A DNA stretch of 64,000 nucleotides from an uncultured Planktomarina sp. (lineage in GTDB: Bacteria > Pseudomonadota > Alphaproteobacteria > Rhodobacterales > Rhodobacteraceae). Every line of letters begins with the position of its first letter. Within the stretch, counting starts at the first letter, position 1. Location: the NCBI GenBank assembly GCA_905181815.1, contig CAJIZA010000003.1, positions 310,001-374,000 on the forward strand. Reading direction: 5' to 3'. The position numbers and the translations under genes were made by a program. The notes beneath the pieces are model-generated. The model searched no databases, was not told the DNA's origin, and saw only the letters and a list, made by a program, of their open reading frames with translations. Shown here piece after piece: positions 46,885-55,477 of this stretch.

Positions 46885-47873
46885 GCAAAGCCTATCAGGT
46901 GGTTGGGATTGGAAATGCCGTGTCGGACGTTATTGCGACCAGTGGCGATGAATTTTTGACCGAACATGGGATTGAAAAGGGTATCATGCAGCTGGTCGAC
47001 CAGCCACGCGCCGAAGTGCTGTTTGCAGCGATGGACAGCCGAATAGAAACACCTGGTGGATCTGTGGCCAACACGATTGCGGGGTTGGGATCTTTGGGTC
47101 TTCGTACGGCTTTTATCGGCCGGGTTGCGGATGATGATTTGGGTCATTCCTACGCCTTGGCAATGCAAACAGAAGGCACGGATTTTCCGAACCCGCCGGT
47201 GCGTAATGCGAAGCTCCCAACGTCACGTTCAATGATTTTTGTGTCACCCGATGGTGAGCGTTCGATGAATACCTATCTTGGAATCTCCTCAGATGTGGGA
47301 CCGGAAGATGTGTCCGATGCGGTGATCGCTGACTGTGAAATTTTGTTCCTTGAGGGGTATCTCTTTGACAAGGCGCCTGGCAAGGAGGCGTTTCGCAAGG
47401 CAGCATCGTTGGCGCGGCAATCTGGTGCGCGGGCTGGGATTTCTCTGTCGGATCCATTTTGCGTGGATCGCCATCGGGATGACTTTCGCACGCTGGTATC
47501 CGGCCCATTGGATTTTTTCCTATGCAATGAAGAAGAGCTAAAGTCGCTGTATCAAACTGATGACTTGGAAGAAGCGCTCAAAATGGGGGCTGCCAATTGT
47601 GATATCGTGGTGTGCACGCGTTCTGCGCAGGGCGTGTCGATATGCCAGACCGATGAGAGATGGGATGTGCCTGTTGTCCCGGTGGTCCCGGTGGACGCCA
47701 CAGGTGCAGGCGATCAATTTGCCGCGGGCTTCCTTTATGGGGTGGTGCAGGGGTTTGATCTGGAGACCTGTGGCAAGATTGGTGGCATCTCTGCTGGAGA
47801 AGTGATTGGTCACATCGGTCCGCGCCCAGCCACTTCCATCGTCGAGATGCTCAAAAAGCAGGGCATTGTTTAA
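46881..47873 (+). CDS. PfkB-family carbohydrate kinase, adenosine kinase-like
   Basis: 330 residues, ribokinase fold. The glycine pair GGSVANTIAGLGSLG (about 56-70) and the anion-hole motif DATGAGDQFAAGF with the catalytic Asp near 277 are intact. Its pattern (GNAVSDVIA at the N terminus) matches the group often annotated as adenosine kinase in Rhodobacterales; the true substrate could be another nucleoside or sugar. Start GTG 46881 overlaps nth. Probably cotranscribed with nth. Confidence 0.88.
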   Translation: MSKAYQVVGIGNAVSDVIATSGDEFLTEHGIEKGIMQLVDQPRAEVLFAAMDSRIETPGGSVANTIAGLGSLGLRTAFIGRVADDDLGHSYALAMQTEGTDFPNPPVRNAKLPTSRSMIFVSPDGERSMNTYLGISSDVGPEDVSDAVIADCEILFLEGYLFDKAPGKEAFRKAASLARQSGARAGISLSDPFCVDRHRDDFRTLVSGPLDFFLCNEEELKSLYQTDDLEEALKMGAANCDIVVCTRSAQGVSICQTDERWDVPVVPVVPVDATGAGDQFAAGFLYGVVQGFDLETCGKIGGISAGEVIGHIGPRPATSIVEMLKKQGIV

Positions 47874-48061
47874 ACCCGTGTTGAGGTTCCGCTCAATTTT
47901 GTGTGAATCTCATCAAGATCAATCTCGCCAATGGGTATCTTATTGGCGGGATCTGCAAAACTATATTTGAACAGATCAAAGTCACGTTTGAAAATCTCAT
48001 AAACCAAAAGCAGACGGATCGTTTGTTGATCCTGCACCAATATGTGTGGCATAAGCACCAT
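47870..48061 (-). CDS. Small hypothetical protein, uncertain
   Basis: 63 residues, overlapping the kinase stop by four bases. The sequence (MVLMPHILVQDQQTIRLLLV, YEIFKRDFDLFKYSF) looks protein-like, with a hydrophobic first half and a charged second half, but no ribosome site is clear in front of ATG 48061; the ATG nine bases later has GGTG before it. No family recognised. Could equally be chance. Confidence 0.35.
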   Translation of the reverse strand: MVLMPHILVQDQQTIRLLLVYEIFKRDFDLFKYSFADPANKIPIGEIDLDEIHTKLSGTSTRV

Positions 48062-48071
48062 TGATTAATCG

Positions 48072-48211
48072 ATGCGCAATTCCCACAAAGTTACTAGATA
48101 TACGAAGAGGCGGCGCTTGAGGAAAATGCCGTGCTATTGGCAGAATTTTTGGGTATCTCTATCGAAAAGGCTCGTGCCGTAATGGCATTGGACCATTTGT
48201 TTTCGGATTAG
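48072..48211 (+). pseudogene. Possible frameshifted small ORF
   Basis: ATG 48072 opens a frame reading MRNSHKVTRY and then basic nonsense to a TAA. The +2 frame from about 48102 to the TAG at 48211 reads EEAALEENAVLLAEFLGISI then EKARAVMALDHLFSD, a convincing amphipathic helical protein with no start codon of its own. Joining the two by one indel near 48100 gives a 45-residue protein ending ten bases before the HIT gene. It may be a sequencing error, a true frameshift, or a non-canonical start (GTG 48134 has GAGGAAAA before it). Confidence 0.3.
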
Positions 48212-48221
48212 GAGCCTGTCG

Positions 48222-48602
48222 ATGGCATATGAGTATGATGATCAAAATATCTTTGCTAAGATTTTACGTGGGGAAATTCCCAATACCACCGTACTAGAGA
48301 CCAAACACAGCCTGGCGTTTCGCGATATTCAGGCCCAAGCGCCAGAACATATTTTGGTGATCCCCAAAGGAGCTTATGTGTGTTTTGATCATTTTGCCAA
48401 TTCAGCCAGTGTGGAAGAGATTGTTGATTTCACCCGTGCGGTTGGTCAGGTTGCGACGGCCTTGAAGGTTGATCCTGGCACCGGAGGTGATGGCTATCGC
48501 CTTTTGGCCAATTCAGGTCAACATGGTGTGCAGGAGGTGCCACATTTGCATGTGCATCTCGTCGCGGGCCGGCCGCTCGGGCGGATGTTGCGCGAAACCT
48601 AG
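48222..48602 (+). CDS. HIT-family nucleotide hydrolase (Hint-like)
   Basis: 126 residues. The histidine triad is HLHVH at 108-112 (His-x-His-x-His), preceded by ILVIPK and NSGQHGVQEVPH, the Hint branch pattern that hydrolyses AMP-linked amines. ATG 48222 with GGAG ahead. The gene follows a possible frameshifted ORF and meets the ABC ATPase tail to tail. Confidence 0.94.
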   Translation: MAYEYDDQNIFAKILRGEIPNTTVLETKHSLAFRDIQAQAPEHILVIPKGAYVCFDHFANSASVEEIVDFTRAVGQVATALKVDPGTGGDGYRLLANSGQHGVQEVPHLHVHLVAGRPLGRMLRET

Positions 48603-48613
48603 GGGATACCTGC

Positions 48614-49534
48614 CTATTTGGTTATTTCCATAAAGACGTCCTGGAGATCGGGCTGTTCGGTTTGGATGTCCAAAATCTTGATACCTGCGCCGCGTAGCGC
48701 GTCTAAAATTTCACTGGGAGAGATAGCGCTGCGGCTATAGGTGAAGGCCAAAGTGCCATCGGCCCGCTGGCTTTGTGTCACCCCAGCAGGCAGGCTGATG
48801 TCAGCCGTGGTTTTGGTCTCAACAACCAAGGTTTTTGTGTCAAGTTTGGACAGAAGGTTCACAGTGGTGTCCAAAGCGCGCAGCGCGCCCTCGTGAATAA
48901 TAGCGATTTGATCACACATCTCTTGCGCCTCTTCGAGGTAATGGGTGGTGAGAATCACAGTCATGCCGTCGGCATTGAGTTGTCGCACATTGTCCCAAAG
49001 CATATGGCGCAGACCAATATCTACCCCCGCTGTGGGCTCATCGAGCACCAAGATCTGCGGACTATGTACGAGCGCTTTACCCAAAAGCAACCGCCGGCGC
49101 ATACCGCCTGAAAGACTGCGCGCATAGGCATTGGCTTTATCCTCCAATCCGATCAACTGCAGGATTTCATCAGTTTTGCGCAGCGCTTTCGGTACGCCAT
49201 ATAAGCCGGCCTGCATATCAAGCGAGGCTTCCGGCGTGAAGAACGGATCGAGGTTCAATTCCTGGGGCATCACCCCAATCGCGGCGCGCGATTGCCGCGG
49301 GTTTTCATCTTGATCAAAGCCCCAGATATTAACTGAGCCCGCAGATTTTTTCACCAATCCGGCGAGAATATTGATCAAGGTCGATTTGCCTGCGCCATTG
49401 GGCCCCAAGAGCCCGAAAATGGAGCCCCTCGGAATATCCAGATCGATGCCTGACAGAGCCGTCTTAGCCTTAGTTTTTTTGGTCGCGGCATAGGTCTTCT
49501 TCAAACCACGCAGCTCAATCGCATTTTGTGACAT
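48614..49534 (-). CDS. ABC transporter ATP-binding protein (ABC-2 type export)
   Basis: 306 residues. Walker A GPNGAGKST at 44-52, signature LSGGMRRRL at 141-149, Walker B ILVLDEPT at 161-168, H-loop THYLEE near 200; the C-terminal extension (about 225-305) is typical of DrrA/CcmA/YadG-type drug or polysaccharide exporters. The ABC-2 permease that should accompany it is not in the window: on one side is the HIT gene, on the other the divergent zinc protein. It is therefore an orphan ATPase here, or its partner lies elsewhere. Confidence 0.92.
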   Translation of the reverse strand: MSQNAIELRGLKKTYAATKKTKAKTALSGIDLDIPRGSIFGLLGPNGAGKSTLINILAGLVKKSAGSVNIWGFDQDENPRQSRAAIGVMPQELNLDPFFTPEASLDMQAGLYGVPKALRKTDEILQLIGLEDKANAYARSLSGGMRRRLLLGKALVHSPQILVLDEPTAGVDIGLRHMLWDNVRQLNADGMTVILTTHYLEEAQEMCDQIAIIHEGALRALDTTVNLLSKLDTKTLVVETKTTADISLPAGVTQSQRADGTLAFTYSRSAISPSEILDALRGAGIKILDIQTEQPDLQDVFMEITK

Positions 49535-49632
49535 AGTCGGCCTTTCAAAGTGCTTGTGGGTTGCGCGTGTTTTGGTATCTTAGTCGGCGACATATGCGCA
49601 GCAAGGTCCAACAGCAACCAGAAGGCAAAAAA

Positions 49633-49812
49633 ATGACAACTCAAGCACCAGAGACAAAAATTGTAGAGGCTTATCGCGTGGCCTGTGATGGTGGTGAAGG
49701 CGCTTTGGGGCACCCACGCGTTTGGTTGCAGATACCCAATGAACACGGGTGGGTTGAATGCCCCTATTGTGACGCAAAAATGGTGCATAAAGATTTTGAG
49801 GGACAGGTATAA
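49633..49812 (+). CDS. NDUFS6-like zinc-finger protein
   Basis: 59 residues. The ligands Cys (VACDGGEG), His (LGHPRVWLQ), Cys and Cys (CPYC) have the spacing of the zinc-binding C-terminal domain of the mitochondrial complex I subunit NDUFS6; alphaproteobacterial homologues are small, separate proteins like this and may help assemble complex I. ATG 49633 with AAGG upstream is chosen; the frame is open to 49561. Divergent from the ABC ATPase. Confidence 0.85.
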   Translation: MTTQAPETKIVEAYRVACDGGEGALGHPRVWLQIPNEHGWVECPYCDAKMVHKDFEGQV

Positions 49813-49818
49813 ACTGTC

Positions 49819-50253
49819 CTAGCTGAGCGGAATTTCAACCTCACCACACATAAGCTTATTGTCCACTTGACCGCTCTTTTCATCAAGGAAATCTTGGATG
49901 TAATGGCGGGACCAGGCTCTGACGCTCACATCGTCATGATAATGGAAAATTACCTTGCCCCAATGGCCATTTTCGCATTCGAAACTGGCCTTGACCGTTC
50001 TGATAAAACTGTGAAAGACCCAGTTGCCCTTGCAGACTACCCCTAAATTAGTCGCCCCGGCCAAGGTTCCTTCATCCCGGTCCAAAGCGCGGCCTGCAAA
50101 ATACTCGTCGCTATTGCCAAGACAAGCCAAGAGCGGCGAGCAACTATGGCGGCTGTCGGGGATATTGACGCAGTTTTCGTCAGGAACCGGCGTAGCTGTG
50201 GCTGCAAATGTGTGATTCAAGGCTAGCAGCACTGGCAGGTATAAATTTTTCAT
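49819..50253 (-). CDS. Secreted protein of unknown function
   Basis: 144 residues. A signal-like start (MKNLYLPVLLALNHTFAATA) is followed by a domain with five to six cysteines (ENC, HSCSPLLAC, VVCKG, FECENG, LMCGE), so probably a disulfide-stabilised periplasmic protein. No family recognised. ATG 50253 is used; the frame runs on to 50325 into the polA start region. Divergent from polA with 42 bp between start codons, so the two promoters must overlap. Confidence 0.65.
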   Translation of the reverse strand: MKNLYLPVLLALNHTFAATATPVPDENCVNIPDSRHSCSPLLACLGNSDEYFAGRALDRDEGTLAGATNLGVVCKGNWVFHSFIRTVKASFECENGHWGKVIFHYHDDVSVRAWSRHYIQDFLDEKSGQVDNKLMCGEVEIPLS

Positions 50254-50295
50254 GCCACAAACAATTTCAATCAATGACCCAAGGACAGCATCATC

Positions 50296-53088
50296 ATGGC
50301 ATTCGGTAAAGGACATCACCTGCATCTGATCGACGGGTCAGCCTTCATCTTTCGCGCCTATCACGCTCTACCGCCGCTGACACGCAAATCAGATGGTTTG
50401 CCGGTGGGCGCTGTGGCTGGATTTTGCAACATGTTGCAGCGATATGTAGAAAATAATACTGGCCCCGATGCCCCCACCCATGTTGCGGTGATCTTTGATC
50501 ACTCCGGCAAGACATTTCGCAATGAGATGTATGATCTGTATAAGGCGAACCGATCCGCCACGCCGGAAGATTTGATCCCACAATTTCCACTCACCCGCGC
50601 GGCAACGCGGGCTTTCAATGTGGCATGTAAAGAGGTCGAAGGTTTTGAAGCGGATGATATCATCGCCACATTGGCATGCCGCGCGCGCGAAGCTGGGGGC
50701 GCTTGTACCATCATCAGCTCGGATAAGGACTTGATGCAGTTGGTCGGCGGTGGTGTTGTGATGCTGGATGCCATGAAAAACAAAGTGATTGACCGCGACG
50801 GCGTTGTTGAGAAATTTGGTGTAACTCCGGAGCGTGTGGTTGATGTGCAGGCTTTGGCAGGTGACAGCGTTGACAATGTACCTGGTGCGCCCGGAATTGG
50901 CATTAAAACTGCAGCTTTACTAATCAACGAATATGGCTCTTTGGAAGAGCTTTTGGATCGCGCGGTAGAGATCAAACAGCCCAAGCGCCGCGAAAGCCTG
51001 ATGGACAATCGGGCACAGATTGAACTGTCCAAACAGCTGGTTCAACTGGAGTGCAATATGGAGCTGGATTTCTCTATTGAGGATTTGGAAGTGCGGGATC
51101 CTGATCCCCAAGAGCTTCTGGATTTTGCGGCTCAGATGGAATTCCGCACCTTGAGCAAAAGGCTGGCTGACAAGCTGGGGGTTGAAGCCCCGGCTATTGC
51201 CGGTCCAGAGGTGCTGCAGGTGGTGATTGAGGCCCCGGCGGCGGCTTTTGACACCAGCAAATATGAGACCATTCGAGATGCGGCAGGTTTGCAAACTTGG
51301 ATTGATCAGATTTATGCCCGTGGCTATGTAGCCGTGGATACGGAAACGACCGGTTTGAATGAAATGCGCGCTGATTTGGTCGGGGTCTCATTATGCGTTG
51401 AGGCCGGTGAGGCGGCCTACTTGCCGCTAACGCACCGCGCGGGGCAGTCTGATGATCTCTTTGGCACTGATGCTTTGGCGGAGGGCCAGATGGACCACGA
51501 CACGGCTCTGGCCATGCTCAAACCGATGCTGGAAGATTCTACCATTCTGAAAATCGGTCAGAATATGAAATATGATGCCAAGATTTTGGCTCGGGTCGGC
51601 ATCCAAGTGGCGCCGATAGATGACACAATGTTGATGAGCTACGCACAAAATGGTGGCTTGCACAATCATGGGATGGATCTATTGAGCGAGCTTTATCTCG
51701 ATCATGCGCCCATCTCGATCAAAACACTGCTGGGCAGTGGAAAGTCCGCAATAACCTTTGACCGCGTTTCAATTGATGAGGCCAGCCGCTATGCGGCAGA
51801 AGATGCCGATATCACCCTTCGCCTTTGGCACTATCTCAAACCGCGCTTGCATCTTAATCGAGTGACAGCGGTCTATGAAAGCCTTGAACGCCCCCTCGTG
51901 CCGGTATTGGCGGATATGGAGATGCAGGGTATCAAAGTGGATCGAGATGTCTTGAGCCGCATGTCGAATGGTTTTGCGCAAAAAATGGCGGGGCTGGAGG
52001 CTGAAATTCACGAGATGGCCGGGCGCAGCTTTAATGTGGGATCCCCGAAACAGCTTGGCGAACTGCTCTTTAATGAACTGGCGCTGCCGGGTGGCAAAAA
52101 AGGCAAAACGGGCGCCTATGCTACTGGGGTTGATGTGTTGGAAGATCTGGCGACGGAGCATGAATTGCCTGGGCGGGTTTTAGACTGGCGTCAATTGAGC
52201 AAATTGAAGTCCACTTATACCGACGCGCTGCAAGATCATATTCATCCCGATACCGGCCGCGTGCACACGTCATATTCCATCGCTGGAGCGAGCACCGGGC
52301 GTTTGGCCTCAACTGATCCTAACCTGCAAAATATCCCCATTCGGACAGAAGAAGGCCGCAAAATTCGCGAGGCTTTTGTGGCGGAGGTGGGCAAAACCTT
52401 GGTCGCCTTGGATTATTCACAAATCGAGCTGCGGATTCTCGCCCATATTGCCGATATTCCAACTCTGAAACAAGCCTTTGCCGATGGCATTGACATTCAT
52501 GCGCTGACCGCAAGCCAGATGTTTGACGTGCCGCTTGATCAGATGACCTCTGATGTGCGCCGCAAGGCAAAAGCCATTAACTTTGGGGTGATTTATGGCA
52601 TTTCTGGCTTTGGCCTTGCGCGCAACCTGCGCATTCCGCGGGCAGAAGCCCAGGCGTTCATTGACACATATTTTGAACGTTTCCCGGGCATTCGGACCTA
52701 TATGGATGAGACCGTAGCTTTCGCCAAAGAGCACGGCTATGTGCAAACGTTGTTTGGGCGCCGCATTCACACGCCTGAAATCGGTGCCAAAGGTCCGCAT
52801 GCTGGTTTTGCCAAACGCGCCGCAATCAATGCGCCGATCCAAGGCACTGCGGCAGATGTGATCCGCCGCGCGATGGTGCGCATGCCCGAGGCGATTGCAC
52901 ATTTACCGGCCAAAATGTTGTTGCAAGTGCATGATGAATTGCTGTTTGAAGTTGAAGGTTGTGCCGTCGAGGCGCTTATCGACGTTGCCAAGCAAGTGAT
53001 GGAACGGGCCAGCTTGCCCGTGGTCAAGCTGGATGTGCCTTTGATTGTTGAAGCCGGATCAGGGCCAAACTGGGCCGTAGCGCATTAG
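50296..53088 (+). CDS. polA: DNA polymerase I
   Basis: 930 residues with all three domains. The 5' nuclease (about 1-300) shows EGFEADDIIAT and DSVDNVPGAPGIG; the 3'-5' exonuclease domain (about 330-520) keeps VDTETTGL near 348, AEDAD at 499-503 and the other acidic residues; the polymerase domain (about 550-930) has DYSQIELRILAHI near 705, the O-helix RRKAKAINFGVIYG and QVHDELL near 876. Proofreading therefore appears intact. It fills gaps in repair and lagging-strand synthesis. ATG 50296. Confidence 0.98.
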   Translation: MAFGKGHHLHLIDGSAFIFRAYHALPPLTRKSDGLPVGAVAGFCNMLQRYVENNTGPDAPTHVAVIFDHSGKTFRNEMYDLYKANRSATPEDLIPQFPLTRAATRAFNVACKEVEGFEADDIIATLACRAREAGGACTIISSDKDLMQLVGGGVVMLDAMKNKVIDRDGVVEKFGVTPERVVDVQALAGDSVDNVPGAPGIGIKTAALLINEYGSLEELLDRAVEIKQPKRRESLMDNRAQIELSKQLVQLECNMELDFSIEDLEVRDPDPQELLDFAAQMEFRTLSKRLADKLGVEAPAIAGPEVLQVVIEAPAAAFDTSKYETIRDAAGLQTWIDQIYARGYVAVDTETTGLNEMRADLVGVSLCVEAGEAAYLPLTHRAGQSDDLFGTDALAEGQMDHDTALAMLKPMLEDSTILKIGQNMKYDAKILARVGIQVAPIDDTMLMSYAQNGGLHNHGMDLLSELYLDHAPISIKTLLGSGKSAITFDRVSIDEASRYAAEDADITLRLWHYLKPRLHLNRVTAVYESLERPLVPVLADMEMQGIKVDRDVLSRMSNGFAQKMAGLEAEIHEMAGRSFNVGSPKQLGELLFNELALPGGKKGKTGAYATGVDVLEDLATEHELPGRVLDWRQLSKLKSTYTDALQDHIHPDTGRVHTSYSIAGASTGRLASTDPNLQNIPIRTEEGRKIREAFVAEVGKTLVALDYSQIELRILAHIADIPTLKQAFADGIDIHALTASQMFDVPLDQMTSDVRRKAKAINFGVIYGISGFGLARNLRIPRAEAQAFIDTYFERFPGIRTYMDETVAFAKEHGYVQTLFGRRIHTPEIGAKGPHAGFAKRAAINAPIQGTAADVIRRAMVRMPEAIAHLPAKMLLQVHDELLFEVEGCAVEALIDVAKQVMERASLPVVKLDVPLIVEAGSGPNWAVAH

Positions 53089-53114
53089 AGTTTGAGGCAA
53101 AAGAGGGGAAATCT

Positions 53115-54260
53115 ATGGCGAAACGCGGCCTATCAGTAGCGACCATTGCGGCACAGGCGGGCGGATATATTGACGCAGCCAGCGGCGGGGTGGTCCCGCC
53201 CATTCAGCCCAGTACCACCTTCACTCGGGACCGCAGCTATCAGCCGCATCCCACAGGCAATATCTATGCCCGTGATGACAACGATGTGTGCCGTATTGCC
53301 GAAGCACTTTTGGCGCAGTTCGACAACGCCGAGGCAGCATTATTGTTTCCCAATGGTATGGCCGCGATTGCGGCGGTATTTCGTGCTATGCCAAGCGGTG
53401 CGACAGTCTTGGTGCAGTCGCAGATTTATTGGGGCACAACGAAGTGGTTGCGGGAGTTTTGTGCCCGCCGGTCTGTGACGCTGATTGAGGCGGATTTGAG
53501 CGATATTGTGCAGGCGCAAAGTCTCTGCGCGCATCACCAGCCAGATTTGGTGTTTGTTGAGACGCCTTCAAACCCATGGTTGCGGACAACAGATATCACG
53601 CGCGTGGCCGAGGCCACCCATGCGGTGGGCGGGCGATTGGTGGTTGATGCCACGGCCGCAACCCCAATTTTGACCCGCGCCTTGGATTTTGGGGCGGATA
53701 TTGTCATGCATTCGGCGACCAAAGGGATCAATGGCCATTCGGATGTCTTGGCTGGAGTCTTAGCGACCAATGTACCTGCCGATCCGCATTGGCAAGCGAT
53801 TGCCATAGATCGTCATGACGCGGGCGCGGTGATCGGCAGTTTTGAGGCTTGGCTGCTTATTCGTTCGATCCGCACTCTGCCTTTGCGCGTCGAGCGCATG
53901 TCGCAAAATGCTCAGGCTGTGGCAGAATTTTTGCAAAGCCACGACGCGGTGGAGCGCGTATTTTATCCCGGCCTGCCCGATTTCGAAGGGCATGAGGTGG
54001 CCAAGCGACAAATGACAGATGGGTTTGGCTCGCTCTTGTCTTTTTGCGTGAAGGGTGGGGCTGCGGATGCTCTGCGGGTCGCAGGTCGATTGAATTTATT
54101 TCACCGCGCCACTTCTTTGGGCGGGGTGGAAAGCCTTGTGGAACATCGGCACACGATTGAACCTGATACAGGAATTCCTGAACAGCTTCTGCGCTTATCT
54201 ATCGGCATTGAGGATGCGCAGGATCTATGCGCTGATTTGGAACAGGCGCTCACGTGCTGA
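53115..54260 (+). CDS. Cys/Met-metabolism PLP enzyme (cystathionine gamma-synthase/lyase type)
   Basis: 381 residues, fold type I. PLP Lys is near 203 in HSATKGINGHSD; SGGVVPPIQPSTTF opens the protein and ETPSNPWL holds the PLP-binding Asn. MetB, MetC, MetZ and CGL members look alike; the TKGINGHSD form (the usual site has TKYxxGHSD) hints at a subfamily but does not name it. ATG 53115 follows AGAGGGGAAA. No riboswitch fits in the 26-bp gap after polA. The 3' end overlaps the pseudouridine synthase. Confidence 0.88.
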   Translation: MAKRGLSVATIAAQAGGYIDAASGGVVPPIQPSTTFTRDRSYQPHPTGNIYARDDNDVCRIAEALLAQFDNAEAALLFPNGMAAIAAVFRAMPSGATVLVQSQIYWGTTKWLREFCARRSVTLIEADLSDIVQAQSLCAHHQPDLVFVETPSNPWLRTTDITRVAEATHAVGGRLVVDATAATPILTRALDFGADIVMHSATKGINGHSDVLAGVLATNVPADPHWQAIAIDRHDAGAVIGSFEAWLLIRSIRTLPLRVERMSQNAQAVAEFLQSHDAVERVFYPGLPDFEGHEVAKRQMTDGFGSLLSFCVKGGAADALRVAGRLNLFHRATSLGGVESLVEHRHTIEPDTGIPEQLLRLSIGIEDAQDLCADLEQALTC

Positions 54261-54805
54261 TCCTGTTCAACAAGCCGTTCAATGTCTTGTCACAATTCAT
54301 CGATCGAAGCCTCGAGGCCAGTGGGCGTGAGACCCTATCGCGCTATGTCCCAGTTCCGCACGTCTACCCTGCTGGTCGATTGGATCGGGACAGCGAGGGG
54401 CTGTTGCTTTTAACCGATGACGGCAAATTGCAGTCCCAGATTGCCGATCCAAAACACAAAATGGCAAAAACCTATTGGGTACAGGTTGAGGGCGCCCCGC
54501 AAGAGGACGCCTTGCAAAGCCTACGGCGCGGGGTGCGTTTGAAAGATGGTGTCACTCAAGCGGCCAAAGCGCGGCTGATAGAAGAGCCGATGGGCCTCTG
54601 GCCACGCAATCCGCCTATTCGGGTGCGCAAATCGGTGCCGGACAGCTGGATCGAGATGGTCATACGCGAGGGCAAAAATCGCCAAATTCGCCGCATGACC
54701 GCGGCCGTAGGCCACCCCTGCCTACGCCTCATCCGCGCGCAAATTGGCGATTGGCGTTTGGGGGATCTTATGCCAGGGGAGTACAAGAAATTGACGGTCT
54801 TATAG
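54254..54805 (+). CDS. Pseudouridine synthase, RluE/RsuA-like
   Basis: 183 residues. The catalytic Asp sits in PAGRLDRDSEGLLLLTDDG (about residue 39). It has no N-terminal S4 domain, as in E. coli RluE, which makes pseudouridine 2457 in 23S rRNA; the IREGKNRQIRRMTAAVGHPCLRLIR ending supports that group. GTG 54254 lies inside the previous gene's last codons, so it is translationally coupled. Confidence 0.9.
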   Translation: MLILFNKPFNVLSQFIDRSLEASGRETLSRYVPVPHVYPAGRLDRDSEGLLLLTDDGKLQSQIADPKHKMAKTYWVQVEGAPQEDALQSLRRGVRLKDGVTQAAKARLIEEPMGLWPRNPPIRVRKSVPDSWIEMVIREGKNRQIRRMTAAVGHPCLRLIRAQIGDWRLGDLMPGEYKKLTVL

Positions 54806-54824
54806 AGAAATATTTTAATTTATA

Positions 54825-55418
54825 TTAATTATTTAACTCCCGCGACGGGATCATCGGGAAGAATGTGGATTGCGAGCGTAGGCCGAACCAGCTTTCACCC
54901 TCCCATGTTTCATGCAAGCCTAGGTCGACCAGGCGATAGAAGCTCTTGCGATCGATTAAGGCTTCGAGATTGCTGCGCACCAGAACATAGGGGGAGGGCT
55001 CGCCGGTTTTGGTATCGCGCTCCACACGGATCGGGTGATTAGGGCCAGCGATCATTGTGTCGCCGACCTGTGTGGTGAAATGCAAATCGCCGTCGCGATG
55101 ATCCACATCCACGGCAACAAAGGGGGCGTCATCCACTTGAATGCCGACTTTTTCAACCGGGGTCACGAGGTAATATTTCTCCGCCTCTTTTTTCAAAATC
55201 GATGAAAACAGCTTCACAAGCGCTGGTCGACCAATGGGGGTGCCAAGGTAGAACCAGGTGCCATCCCGGGCAATTCGGATGTCCAGGTCACCGCAAAATG
55301 GCGGGTTCCAAAGGTGCACTGGTGGCAAGCCTTTGTGGTGGGTTGCGGCTGAGACGCTGGCGGCGATGTTTTCCGCCGATGGGGTCACAATATTTTGTCC
55401 GCTCATATCAGTTGTCAT
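54825..55418 (-). CDS. DUF1285 domain protein
   Basis: 197 residues matching the DUF1285 family: VHLWNPPFCGDLDIRIARDG, TPIGRPALVKLFSSIL, KEAEKYYLVTPVEKVGIQV and NLEALIDRKSFYRLVDLG. The fold is known from structural genomics, but no function is assigned. Divergent from the MoxR gene. In many Rhodobacterales it sits beside the MoxR-DUF58 module, so it may belong to the same process. ATG 55418 is used; ATG 55406 is possible. Confidence 0.88.
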   Translation of the reverse strand: MTTDMSGQNIVTPSAENIAASVSAATHHKGLPPVHLWNPPFCGDLDIRIARDGTWFYLGTPIGRPALVKLFSSILKKEAEKYYLVTPVEKVGIQVDDAPFVAVDVDHRDGDLHFTTQVGDTMIAGPNHPIRVERDTKTGEPSPYVLVRSNLEALIDRKSFYRLVDLGLHETWEGESWFGLRSQSTFFPMIPSRELNN

Positions 55419-55477
55419 CTCTTTTTCTTAAGCTAGGCTAGATATATACCACATAGAAATTATTGCGAGGCAATCTT

